Assembly (NCBI GenBank): GCA_012033595.1
Contig: JAAUQL010000041.1
Location: forward strand, 1 to 45,123
DNA: 45,123 nt
Source of the DNA: Cyclobacteriaceae bacterium
GTDB taxonomy: Bacteria > Bacteroidota > Bacteroidia > Cytophagales > Cyclobacteriaceae
Reading direction: 5' to 3'
In this document: one piece after another, positions 33,837 to 42,268 of the stretch
Position numbering within the stretch: position 1 is the first letter of the stretch
How the letters are laid out: the number at the start of each line of letters is the position of its first letter
Position numbers and translations under genes: made by a program
The notes under the pieces: generated by a model
Database searches by the model: none
Seen by the model: only the letters and a program-made list of their open reading frames with translations
What the model was told of the DNA's origin: nothing

Positions 33837-35749
33837 CTACTTTTGTTGGTTATTGATTAAAAAATTAAGACTGATCATAAAGTTTCTTCCGGGCATGGCA
33901 TAGTGCTCTATATTTTCATATTCGATATCGAATACATTGAGTGCCTGAGCCTGGAGCGAAACCGCGTGCCTGCCGAGATCGAAATTTTTGCGATCGAAAA
34001 ATTGCTGAGCAAATAGCCCTCTATCTGGTTGTTGACTACATCTATGCCATTGCGGCGACCCGTATAGTTGGCGTCTAAGCCGAAGCTTATGGAACGGTAG
34101 GTAGCCGTGGCATTGATGCCAACACGTTGCCTGGGAGTATAGGAAAGCTGGTGGCCCACCGAACTATCATCTGATGAGACGCCACGCAGCAAGATGGCCC
34201 GATTGTAGGCATACATACCGCCTAGTTGCAATACCGCCCACCCCATGTCGAAATTTGCTTTGCCACTGAGCTCTATTCCCGATGCTGCCACCTTTTTGAG
34301 GTTGTATGGCCGCCAAACACTACCAGCCGGTTTCCAAGCGAGCCAGTCATCTACCACCATGTAATAGGCCGCTACATCTGTCTCCAGCGCCCATTTGTTT
34401 TTACTATAATTATAATGGTGTCCCACCTCCATGCTGTAGCCATTTTCGGCTTTGAGGTCACGCCGACCCTGGTTGCCCCAATACCGGTCATTGAAGGTGG
34501 GCACACGATAGCTGCGCTCTATCTGGGCGCGGAACTTCATTTCACCATCTGGCCGGGACAGCAGGTATGAAGCAGCAAGCGAGGGCGCCACAGGAGCACT
34601 GGCAAAGGGCACAAAAGTCTTGCGGGCATTCAGGTTCACCTGCCAGTTTTGCCATATTTGCTGATTGATGGACACGAAAAGGTCTTCGCGCCATTCGGTA
34701 AGACCATCGGCATATGACCACACATTGGGCACGATCATTTGCGCATTGCCCCCGGCATTTATGGTCGTTTTACCGGTTATATGCCATTCATACGCCAGCC
34801 TGGCCATGCCGCGCCTGGTTTCTATCTGGTCTGTCTTGTTGAACAGTTGATCATCCCACACATACCCCAGACCTGTTGTTAGCGTCCCTTTCGGGAAATA
34901 ATGCTGATATTGGGCCACCAGCCTCAGGTTTTTGTCTTCAATTTCATCGCCGCCTGACTGCTCCCCCACAGCGCTGGCCTTGATGGGCTGTATCTGGTGG
35001 CGGTTGCTGCCGTACCATCCGTTGATGGACAAGATACCAGATTTGCCTATTTTACCATTGACTTCCTGAAGGATAGCCGCATTATTAACTCCTGCATTTT
35101 GTTGCTCGATCTGGTAGCTGTTGCCTATCCGATCCGTGACCTGGTATTCGAAATTGTTTTTCAAGCCGTGGTATAATGCGCGCGTTTTATATTCCCATTT
35201 GCCATTGCCCATCTCCGCCTTTATACCCGAAAACATATTGCCAAAACTGCCGAGCTGCTGCCTGATCTGAATTTTACTGCCATTTGTCCAGCGCGGTTTC
35301 GAACCAAGATGGATGCTGCCTCCAATGGCATCGCTGCCGTGCAAAGAGCTGGCACCGCCATATTGCACCGCGATTTCATCGAATAGAAATAAGGGCACGC
35401 CATTGAAGTCGGAACTGCCCAATGTGAGCGAGTTGAGATTGAGGCCATGCCATATCACAGCAGTATGCGATGCTCCCGTACCTCGAAAAGAGACCGTGGC
35501 CAGCATTTTATTGCCCTGCTCTTTGATATACACCGTGGTGTTGCGCTGCATGTATTCGGCCAGGGTGCCATGCGCCAGCCTGGACAACTCGCTGCTATCG
35601 GCTTTTTGCATTTTGCTACCGGAACTATACTTTTCAAATGGCAGGCCTTCCACGGTGATTTCATCCAACATCACCGTGTGGCTTTGAGCGCGGGCTATGG
35701 TGTTAACGCCCAAACAAATAATCGTTAAAAGCAGTAGGTGTAATTTCAT
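33837..35749 (-). CDS. btuB: TonB-dependent vitamin B12 receptor, one frameshift
   Basis: Corrected length 637 residues. The signal peptide is MKLHLLLLTIICLGVNTIARAQ, then a TonB-box-like start (MLDEITVEG), a plug (MQRNTTVYIKEQGNKMLATV, GSSDFNGVP) and a barrel. The frame is broken in the T5 run 33985-33989 near the end: adding one base replaces the odd tail SISAGTRFRSRLRH by NFDLGRHAVSLQAQALNVFD and extends the protein to a regular barrel end (NFMISLNF). That gives 638 codons including stop. The start at 35749 overlaps the btuD stop by four bases. Substrate assignment as cobalamin rests on the operon and riboswitch; a related corrinoid such as cobinamide is also possible. Confidence 0.85.
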
Positions 35750-36762
35750 AGCTTTGGATGCTTTAAAAAGTCGATAAGTGCCTGAATACTTGCAAAAGTG
35801 CCATGTCGTTCTCTCCCCTGGTATCGCCAGCTCCATTGCAAGCCCTCGCTAGCGATGGCAATGTTTTCATTAGCCGTCGATTGGCACAGCACGGTATATC
35901 CCTGTCTTTCCAATGCGCGTTTAGTCCAAAATATGCCCACCTCGTCGCCGTTCAGGTTGATTTCTGCACAATGCGGCTCCACTACTTTAAAAATACCATG
36001 GGTTTTATCGAAGGTGATCCCTTCTCTGGTGAAAGCCCCGCCAAATGTGTCGTTGAGTACCAGATCTTCCGGTGTACCGGAATAGGTGATATTTTCTGAA
36101 GTCATCAGCCATATCTTGTCGGCGGCCTGTAGGGCCAGATCAAGCTCATGCGTGGACATGATGATGGCTTTTTCTGTTTCACGTGCCAACTTACGCAGCA
36201 AACGGACTATGTCGATTCGATTGGGCAGATCGAGGTGGGCGGTAGGCTCGTCGAGCAATATCACCGGCGTGTCTTGCGCCAATGCCCGGGCGATCATCAC
36301 CTTTTGCCGCTCGCCATCGCTCAGCGCATGAATGCTTTTTTGGCACAAATGACTGATTCCGGTACTTTCTACCGCCCATTGTATTTTGTTACGGTCTTCG
36401 GATCCCAGATTGCCAAACCACCCGGTATGCGGTATTCTGCCCAGCGACACAAGCTCGAAAGCCGTCAAATTTCCATAACCAAGGCTATCGGTAAGCACCA
36501 CACTAAGGTGTCTGGCCAATTTTCTTTTATGTATTTCTGATATGTTTTGACTGAGAATGTGAATGCTGCCGCCCAGCGATGGTTGTATGCCGGCCATAGT
36601 ACGCAATAGTGTCGATTTGCCCACACCATTAGGCCCTAGAAGGCATATGAGTTCGCCTGCCTGAATGGCGATATCGATAGGTCCGGCCACTTTAACTCCA
36701 GACTGGCGTTTCTGCCCATAGCCGATCTCGAGCTGCGATATTTGCAATGCCACCTGATCCAT
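35746..36762 (-). CDS. btuD: B12 ABC transporter ATP-binding protein with C-terminal extension
   Basis: A 338-residue ATPase of the FecE/BtuD type. Walker A is GPNGVGKST, the signature is LSDGERQK, Walker B is VILLDEPTAHLD, and the switch His is in STHELD. The normal domain ends near residue 255, and about 80 further residues (VEPHCAEINLNGDEVGIFW to LIDFLKHPKL) form an extension with no assigned function. The true start is at 36762, overlapping the permease stop in TGATG; a much longer reading frame upstream is a shadow of the permease gene. It powers B12 import together with the permease and the binding lipoprotein. Confidence 0.9.
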   Translation of the reverse strand: MDQVALQISQLEIGYGQKRQSGVKVAGPIDIAIQAGELICLLGPNGVGKSTLLRTMAGIQPSLGGSIHILSQNISEIHKRKLARHLSVVLTDSLGYGNLTAFELVSLGRIPHTGWFGNLGSEDRNKIQWAVESTGISHLCQKSIHALSDGERQKVMIARALAQDTPVILLDEPTAHLDLPNRIDIVRLLRKLARETEKAIIMSTHELDLALQAADKIWLMTSENITYSGTPEDLVLNDTFGGAFTREGITFDKTHGIFKVVEPHCAEINLNGDEVGIFWTKRALERQGYTVLCQSTANENIAIASEGLQWSWRYQGRERHGTFASIQALIDFLKHPKL

Positions 36763-37844
36763 CAAAAGGCCGTTCTGAGGTTTCTGTTTTTGACAATAAC
36801 CCATACCACAATCGGAGAGCCTATCAACGCCGTGATCGCGTTGATGGGCAATGACATCTGGCTGCCTGGCAGTTGAGCGATGATGTCGCAGGCCAGCATA
36901 AGCATGGCTCCCATCACCAAAGATGCCGGTATGAGCACGCGGTGGTCGGAAGTACCCAGCACCGACCTGGCGATATGAGGCACCGCTATTCCAATAAAGG
37001 CAATGGGGCCGCAGAAACCTGTCACCGAACCAGCTAACATGCTGGTGGTGAGAATTAGAAAAAAACGGGTTAGACGGATATTGAGACCAAGGCTTCGCGC
37101 ATAATTTTCGCCGAGCAACAGGGTGTTCAGGGATTTGGAACTGCCAAAAGCCATCAAAAGACCGACAAGCACCACTATGGAAAATATACTCAATTGGCTG
37201 GAGGTGACCCCGCCCAAGCTGCCAAATGTCCACATCAGATAATCCTGGATTTGCTCCGGCTCGCTGAAATATTGCCATATACTTACTATGGAAATAGAAA
37301 TATTGCCGATCATAATTCCCACGATCAGGAGGGAAATGTTGTCTTTGAGCCGCACGCTTATCAGCAATATCAGCGACATAACCAGACCGGCACCCAGCCC
37401 CGAGGCCAGCACAATGAGCCAACTGCCGCCCACTCCCAACTGCCTGATGGCGTAGATGCTTGCCGCACCACCTCCTGAAAGCATCACCAATGCAACACCC
37501 AGACTTGCTCCGGCAGTAATGCCCAATACCGATGGACCGGCCAAGGGATTGCGAAACAAGGTCTGCATCTGTAGCCCTGCCACCGCCAGGGCGCTACCGG
37601 CGAGTATGGCACTCAGTGCCTTGGGCAGCCTGATCATAAAAATGATTTTATGCCACAATTTATTTTCTACTTCCTGGCCGGCAAGCACCTTTAGCACCTC
37701 CCAGGGCGGTATATGCACGGAGCCCAGCCCCAGATCGAGGGACAGCAACACCAGGCAGATCAGCACCGAAATCGATATCAGTGCGATCTTTGACCTGCCT
37801 TTTGCTGGTTGATGTGCCTTAAATAGGTTCTGATCCGAAGCCAT
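36762..37844 (-). CDS. btuC: B12 ABC transporter permease (FecCD/BtuC family)
   Basis: A 360-residue inner-membrane permease with about ten TM helices. FecCD hallmarks are GLQMQTLFRNPLAGPSVLGIT, TFGSLGG, and GPIAFIGIAVPHIAR. It couples to the ATPase encoded next in the operon. Start and stop are tight against neighbours: the stop of btuF is one base away and the btuD start overlaps its stop. Iron-siderophore permeases share this family; the B12 assignment comes from the riboswitch and operon. Confidence 0.92.
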   Translation of the reverse strand: MASDQNLFKAHQPAKGRSKIALISISVLICLVLLSLDLGLGSVHIPPWEVLKVLAGQEVENKLWHKIIFMIRLPKALSAILAGSALAVAGLQMQTLFRNPLAGPSVLGITAGASLGVALVMLSGGGAASIYAIRQLGVGGSWLIVLASGLGAGLVMSLILLISVRLKDNISLLIVGIMIGNISISIVSIWQYFSEPEQIQDYLMWTFGSLGGVTSSQLSIFSIVVLVGLLMAFGSSKSLNTLLLGENYARSLGLNIRLTRFFLILTTSMLAGSVTGFCGPIAFIGIAVPHIARSVLGTSDHRVLIPASLVMGAMLMLACDIIAQLPGSQMSLPINAITALIGSPIVVWVIVKNRNLRTAF

Positions 37845-37845
37845 T

Positions 37846-39021
37846 TTATTCTACTTTTTTATAATAGTATAAAGTATGGTCTGGCAACAGCTCCGGATGG
37901 AATATCTTGATGAGATCGGCCAGAATAATTTGTGGCTTTACCAGACCCGACTCCCAATAGTCATTGGCGATGCCCCTGGCCACACGGTGGTTATTGTTGA
38001 AGACCCGGCCATTTTTCAAAGGCATAAAATCCCCGAGCCTTTCATCACGACCAGTGATATCTTCTATCCGATCTACAAAATCTGTATTAATCCAGTAGTC
38101 AGCCTCCAGGCCTTTGGCATACGCCACCTCATAGTCAATCTGCAAGCCCCCGGTGCCCGGGTCTGCTGCCCACAGGTAGTCGGCTCCTGCGTCATGCAGC
38201 ACATTGCTCACATAGCTATTGCCTCCGGGCACATACCAGGATCCTTTGTAAGGCAGGTTGCATATGACGGAAGGCTTTTGGCTGATGGTTCCGGTAAGCG
38301 ATTGCAATTGTTGATACTCATTTTTTGTTTTTTCAAATGCAGCAGCTGCAAGCGCCTCCTCACCTGTAAGCGCGGCGACCAGTTTCACCCATTCGGCCCG
38401 GCCCAAAAGGGTGGGTTCCTGCCAGTCAGAAAATACCAGCACCGGTACACCGAGTTCCTCCAGGATCTGCTGGCTTTTGTTTGGCGTATTGGGAAATCCC
38501 ACGGTTATAACCAGTTCAATACCCAACTCCAACAGCCGCTCCGTATCCAGTGATTCGCCGTAGCCAATTTCCGGCAAGCTCCCGCTTTTTATTTGTTCAT
38601 ACATGAGGGTATCATACACATATTGTCCTTCAGAAATGGCTTTGATCTGGTCTGTGGCAGCACATTGTTGGAAGAAAGGCAGATATGAAGTATGCAAAAG
38701 TGCGATACGCTGCACTGGTATTTCTATGCTTTTGTAAGCGGAAAATTGCTCAGGTACTGCTGCACCTTGGTGCCACAACACATAACTTGTAGTGTCCGAA
38801 GTTTGATTGTAATGGCGAAAAAGATGGAGAATTTTATACGAGGAATGTTGGATGAGGTCGAAGCCAATTGCATATTCATTGTTGGAATGCGGCTGAACAG
38901 CCGATTCGGCTTCATGCTGCATGTTCAGAGAACTTCTGGAATTGCAAGCAGAAAATAAAAAAACTCCGAGCCACAAGGCAATGGACAAAAAAATAGTAAA
39001 ATCAAAAAAATGATACTTCAT
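37846..39021 (-). CDS. btuF: B12-binding lipoprotein (periplasmic-binding family, BtuF-like)
   Basis: A 391-residue class III binding protein with lipobox FSAC after MKYHFFDFTIFLSIALWLGV. It is anchored to a membrane and captures substrate for the BtuCD-type transporter. The family pattern of two lobes joined by a helix is visible: RIALLHTSYLPFF and ISEGQY in lobe 1, GYGESLDTERLLELGIELV, then YWINTDFVD in lobe 2. It is the first gene after the cobalamin riboswitch, about 30 nt downstream of it. It could bind other corrinoids. Confidence 0.88.
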   Translation of the reverse strand: MKYHFFDFTIFLSIALWLGVFLFSACNSRSSLNMQHEAESAVQPHSNNEYAIGFDLIQHSSYKILHLFRHYNQTSDTTSYVLWHQGAAVPEQFSAYKSIEIPVQRIALLHTSYLPFFQQCAATDQIKAISEGQYVYDTLMYEQIKSGSLPEIGYGESLDTERLLELGIELVITVGFPNTPNKSQQILEELGVPVLVFSDWQEPTLLGRAEWVKLVAALTGEEALAAAAFEKTKNEYQQLQSLTGTISQKPSVICNLPYKGSWYVPGGNSYVSNVLHDAGADYLWAADPGTGGLQIDYEVAYAKGLEADYWINTDFVDRIEDITGRDERLGDFMPLKNGRVFNNNHRVARGIANDYWESGLVKPQIILADLIKIFHPELLPDHTLYYYKKVE

Positions 39022-39051
39022 GATGGTTTTTGCTTTAGTCCCGAGCAGTTA

Positions 39052-39233
39052 CACTATGGCAGGTCTTCTGACTTTCCCCGATTTGATGTCCTTCCCATTC
39101 CGCAACAGCGGAACAGTGGATAATGAATTGATCAAATCTCTCAACGGGATTACAGCAGCGGGAACTGTTCCGGATTTTCACCGAATTCCCTTTTAATGCT
39201 TCGCGGCCGTATGCCGGTCAGCAACCATAATTC
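39052..39233 (-). ncRNA. Cobalamin riboswitch controlling the B12 uptake operon
   Basis: On the minus strand the conserved core is clear: GGGAATTCGGTGAAAATCC, AACAGTTCCCGCTGCTGTAA and GTCAGAAGACCTGCC, which match the cobalamin (AdoCbl-type) riboswitch. The P1 stem pairs ATTATGG (39226-39232) with CCATAGT (39053-39059). A TTTTTG at 39295-39300 and TATTCC at 39269-39274, spaced 20 nt, may be its promoter. The riboswitch ends about 30 nt before the btuF ATG, so it probably hides the ribosome start region when B12 is bound and turns the operon off. The expression platform is inferred. Confidence 0.95.
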
Positions 39234-39332
39234 GCTGCAATGTTAACAACTTATTTATTTTAATAAAAGGAATAGTGCCTTTTAATTTTTTTTACAAAAA
39301 CTCACCAGCATCAGGCTTTGCGACGTGGGCGA

Positions 39333-40565
39333 CTAAGCAAAAATATTGTACAAGTTAAAACCCAAAAGCACTAAAATACCAATGATAGATACGAAGGATA
39401 AAACGGAAACACCACCAACATTCAGGGGCATCATGTATGGCGGTTTTTCCAGGTCTTTGTTGCTGAGGCGCAGCCTGATCAGAGCGATATTGACCATGAG
39501 AAAAAGAAAGAAGATAAATACATTGCTGATACTGGCCACCACCTTCAGGTTGCCGATGAGGCCAAACACCAAGGTGACCAGCGCCGCCGCCCCTATGGCT
39601 ATCCGGGGGGTGCCGGAACCCTGGTGTACCCGGGCCATTTTATTGAGAAAGTCGATGTCGTTGTCGCGGGCAACATCGAAAACCAGGCGACCGGAGCTCA
39701 TGATATTGGCCATAATGGTCTTGCTTGTGGCAAATAGAGCCACTGCTACCAATATGGTTGACCAGGTTTGGCCTGCCGACTTTTCCATAACAGCGGCCAG
39801 AGGGCCACTGCTTTGCAGCAGTTGCTTGGCTTCCATTACGCTTACAGCACTAATGGCAATAACGACATAGAGTACCAGAACAATAATCCCCGAAATGATA
39901 ATCCCTTTGGGCATATTGCGCCTGGCGTCTTTGGTTTCCTCTGCCAGCTTTACCAAATCCTCAAAGCCCACATAGCTGAAAAATATGATGGCAGCACCAG
40001 AAAACAGCCCCACAGCCCCCGCATCGCCCAATTGCAACAAGTCATGGTCTCCCCAGCTCGGAATGGAAAAAACCACCACCGAACCCAAACCCAGTAAGGT
40101 AATGACTGTGGCCAAAATATTGAACCAACTGGAATTGCGTACCCCAAAAATATTGATAAAAGCCATGAGCAAAATGATAGCAACGGTACTAATCCACTGC
40201 GGTATATCAACCAGAGCGCTTAAATATCCGCTAAAACTTATGGCTATGGCTGCCGGGGCAATAACACTGGTCAGGAATATGACTATCGAAAGTGAGAGCG
40301 CCAGCTTTGGACCAAAGCCTCTTTTTATATATTCAAAACTCCCCCCTGCATCGGGATAGCGGCTCACAAACTCCGCATAGCACAAGCCGGTGAGCAAAGC
40401 CACCACAGCTGCGATCATAAATGCTGCCCACAGCATGTTGCCTGCCATACCGGCAGCTTCGCCAATGATGGCATAAATGCCCGCCCCTACAATCCCTCCT
40501 ACCCCAAACAAAACGATATCAAAAAGCCCAAGACTTTTATTTAATTTATTCTTATTTGTGTCCAT
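39333..40565 (-). CDS. APC family amino acid permease
   Basis: A 410-residue inner-membrane protein with about 12 TM helices. The N-terminal motif GLFDIVLFGVGGIVGAGIYAIIG and FFSYVGFEDLVKLAEETKDARRNMP are typical of APC amino acid-polyamine-organocation transporters. The substrate cannot be told from sequence. It is encoded divergently from rsgA and convergent with nothing; its 3' end is about 100 bp from the riboswitch. Confidence 0.9.
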   Translation of the reverse strand: MDTNKNKLNKSLGLFDIVLFGVGGIVGAGIYAIIGEAAGMAGNMLWAAFMIAAVVALLTGLCYAEFVSRYPDAGGSFEYIKRGFGPKLALSLSIVIFLTSVIAPAAIAISFSGYLSALVDIPQWISTVAIILLMAFINIFGVRNSSWFNILATVITLLGLGSVVVFSIPSWGDHDLLQLGDAGAVGLFSGAAIIFFSYVGFEDLVKLAEETKDARRNMPKGIIISGIIVLVLYVVIAISAVSVMEAKQLLQSSGPLAAVMEKSAGQTWSTILVAVALFATSKTIMANIMSSGRLVFDVARDNDIDFLNKMARVHQGSGTPRIAIGAAALVTLVFGLIGNLKVVASISNVFIFFLFLMVNIALIRLRLSNKDLEKPPYMMPLNVGGVSVLSFVSIIGILVLLGFNLYNIFA

Positions 40566-40817
40566 CCAAGTTGTTTATTTAGCATTTAACCCATCGAAAA
40601 CAGGCAATGCGCATCAAAAAGGGCATACGGATACGGCCAGAACTTTGTTAGGCCAGATGTTCAAAGGCCGGAATGGTGGTAGGCTTTTTTAGATAAACAG
40701 GGTTTTAGACAGTTTCAAAATCACAACGATTTGATTGGTTTGAAATCTGCAAACACCTACTTTGCCCAAAGTAAACTTGCCTTTAATACAATCATACACC
40801 CTCATAAAAGAAATACG

Positions 40818-41896
40818 ATGACACTAAAAGATTTAGGATATAATTCCACTATCGAAAAATTAATAAAAGATAATAATCTTGAAAATTTTGAAATTGGCCG
40901 GGTAATAGCCGAACACAAGGAAAGATACATTGTAAAAAATGTAAAAGGTGAATTTGAAGCTGAGATTACAGGAAATCTCAGATTCACTGCTAAAAGTCGT
41001 GAAGACTTTCCTGCTGTTGGAGATTGGGTCACTTTATTAAATTGTGATTCGGATTTTGTAATCATACAAAGCGTTATTCCCCGAATATCGATTCTTTCAA
41101 GACAAGCTGTCGGGAAGATTGGTGAAATGCAAATAATTGCTTCAAATATTGATTTTGCGTTTTTAGTTCAAGCTGTTGACAGAGATTTTAATATTAATCG
41201 CCTTGAACGCTATTTGACTATTTGTTATTCTTCTAAAGTAAGTCCAATTATTGTTCTCACAAAAACCGACTTGACTGATCCTCAAAACCTCCATGAAATA
41301 ATTGAGAATATTAAACAACGGATAAAGAATATTCCAATTTTTGCTATTAGCAATGAAACAAAAAGCGGTTATGATTCCATTGAAGGATTTGTAGAAAAAG
41401 CAAAGACGTATTGCTTGCTTGGCTCTTCAGGTGTTGGAAAATCAACATTGATGAACAACCTATCAGGCAAGAAAATAATGAAAACAAATTCAATCAGCAA
41501 AAGCACGAATAAAGGCAGACATATTACCAGTCACCGGGAATTAACCGTTTTGGAAAGTGGAGGAATACTTATAGACAATCCAGGCATGAGAGAAATTGGA
41601 ATAATCGATTCTACAGATGGATTGGAAAACACCTTTGACAATATTTTCCTTTATTCAAAGAAATGTAAATTTACGGATTGCACACACACCAGTGAGATTG
41701 ACTGTGCTGTTCTTGAAGCAGTAGAAACAGGAGAAATTGATAGAAAATCTTATGAGAATTTTTGAAAATTGAAAGAGAGAAAGCGCATTTTGATCTTACG
41801 GTAGCCGAAAAAAGAAAAAAGGGGAAATCCTTTGGCAAGATGGTGAAGAACTTTAAAAATGATATGCAGAAAATAAATTCAAAGCGCTACAAATAA
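40818..41896 (+). CDS. rsgA: Ribosome small-subunit-dependent GTPase, one frameshift
   Basis: Corrected, 359 residues. RsgA is a circularly permuted GTPase that checks late 30S assembly. It has an OB-fold N-terminus, then G4 (LTKTD), G1 (GSSGVGKST), G3 (DNPGMRE) and the zinc knuckle CKFTDCTHTSEIDC. The frame is broken in the T5 run at 41759-41763: adding one base continues SYENF with LKIEREKAHFDL and the usual basic C-terminal tail KGKSFGKMVKNFKND. The start at 40818 (MTLKDLGY) is preferred to 40731. The gene is clearly more A/T-rich than its neighbours, about one third GC in the part I counted, suggesting transfer. Confidence 0.88.
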
Positions 41897-42268
41897 ACTC
41901 CGAATGAGCTAAGCCTACCTGGCTTAGCATTTAACTAAACCGCAAAGAATAGGATTGTAATAATGCATCTGTGCGGCGCTCCGAAGCTTTGGATTCAGCA
42001 GGTCGTTGATCCCTTACCCAAACACCTTGCAACCTACTCAAACCGTATGGACACCGTGGTGGCTCACACCTCGAAAAAGCAATATTTTTTTTGATGGCTT
42101 TTTTCAGAATCAAAACTGTATTTATTGATATAATCATTAAATTGCCGGCGAAATAGCTTAATACCATAATCTATTGATCCAATTATCAACCTATACTTTT
42201 TTATAGGAACCCCTTATAGAGTCGAGGTATTTTTAAAGTATAAATTTAATTCTAAAACCCCATATATA
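41897..42268. other. Intergenic region between rsgA and ppdK
   Basis: About 370 bp. GCTAAGCC (41908-41915) and GGCTTAGC (41921-41928) make a perfect 8-bp hairpin just past rsgA, a possible terminator without a T tract. CCTATA (42190-42195) and TATAGG (42202-42207) form a second dyad before ppdK. A minus-strand frame of 78 codons (41931-42167) between them has no recognised domain; I do not call it. Confidence 0.4.

Noticed and set aside
36763-37422. N-terminal extension of the B12 ATPase frame
   Set aside because: The extra 220 codons lie antisense-free but fully inside btuC in another frame, lack FecE-type sequence, and the TGATG overlap at 36762 gives a natural start.
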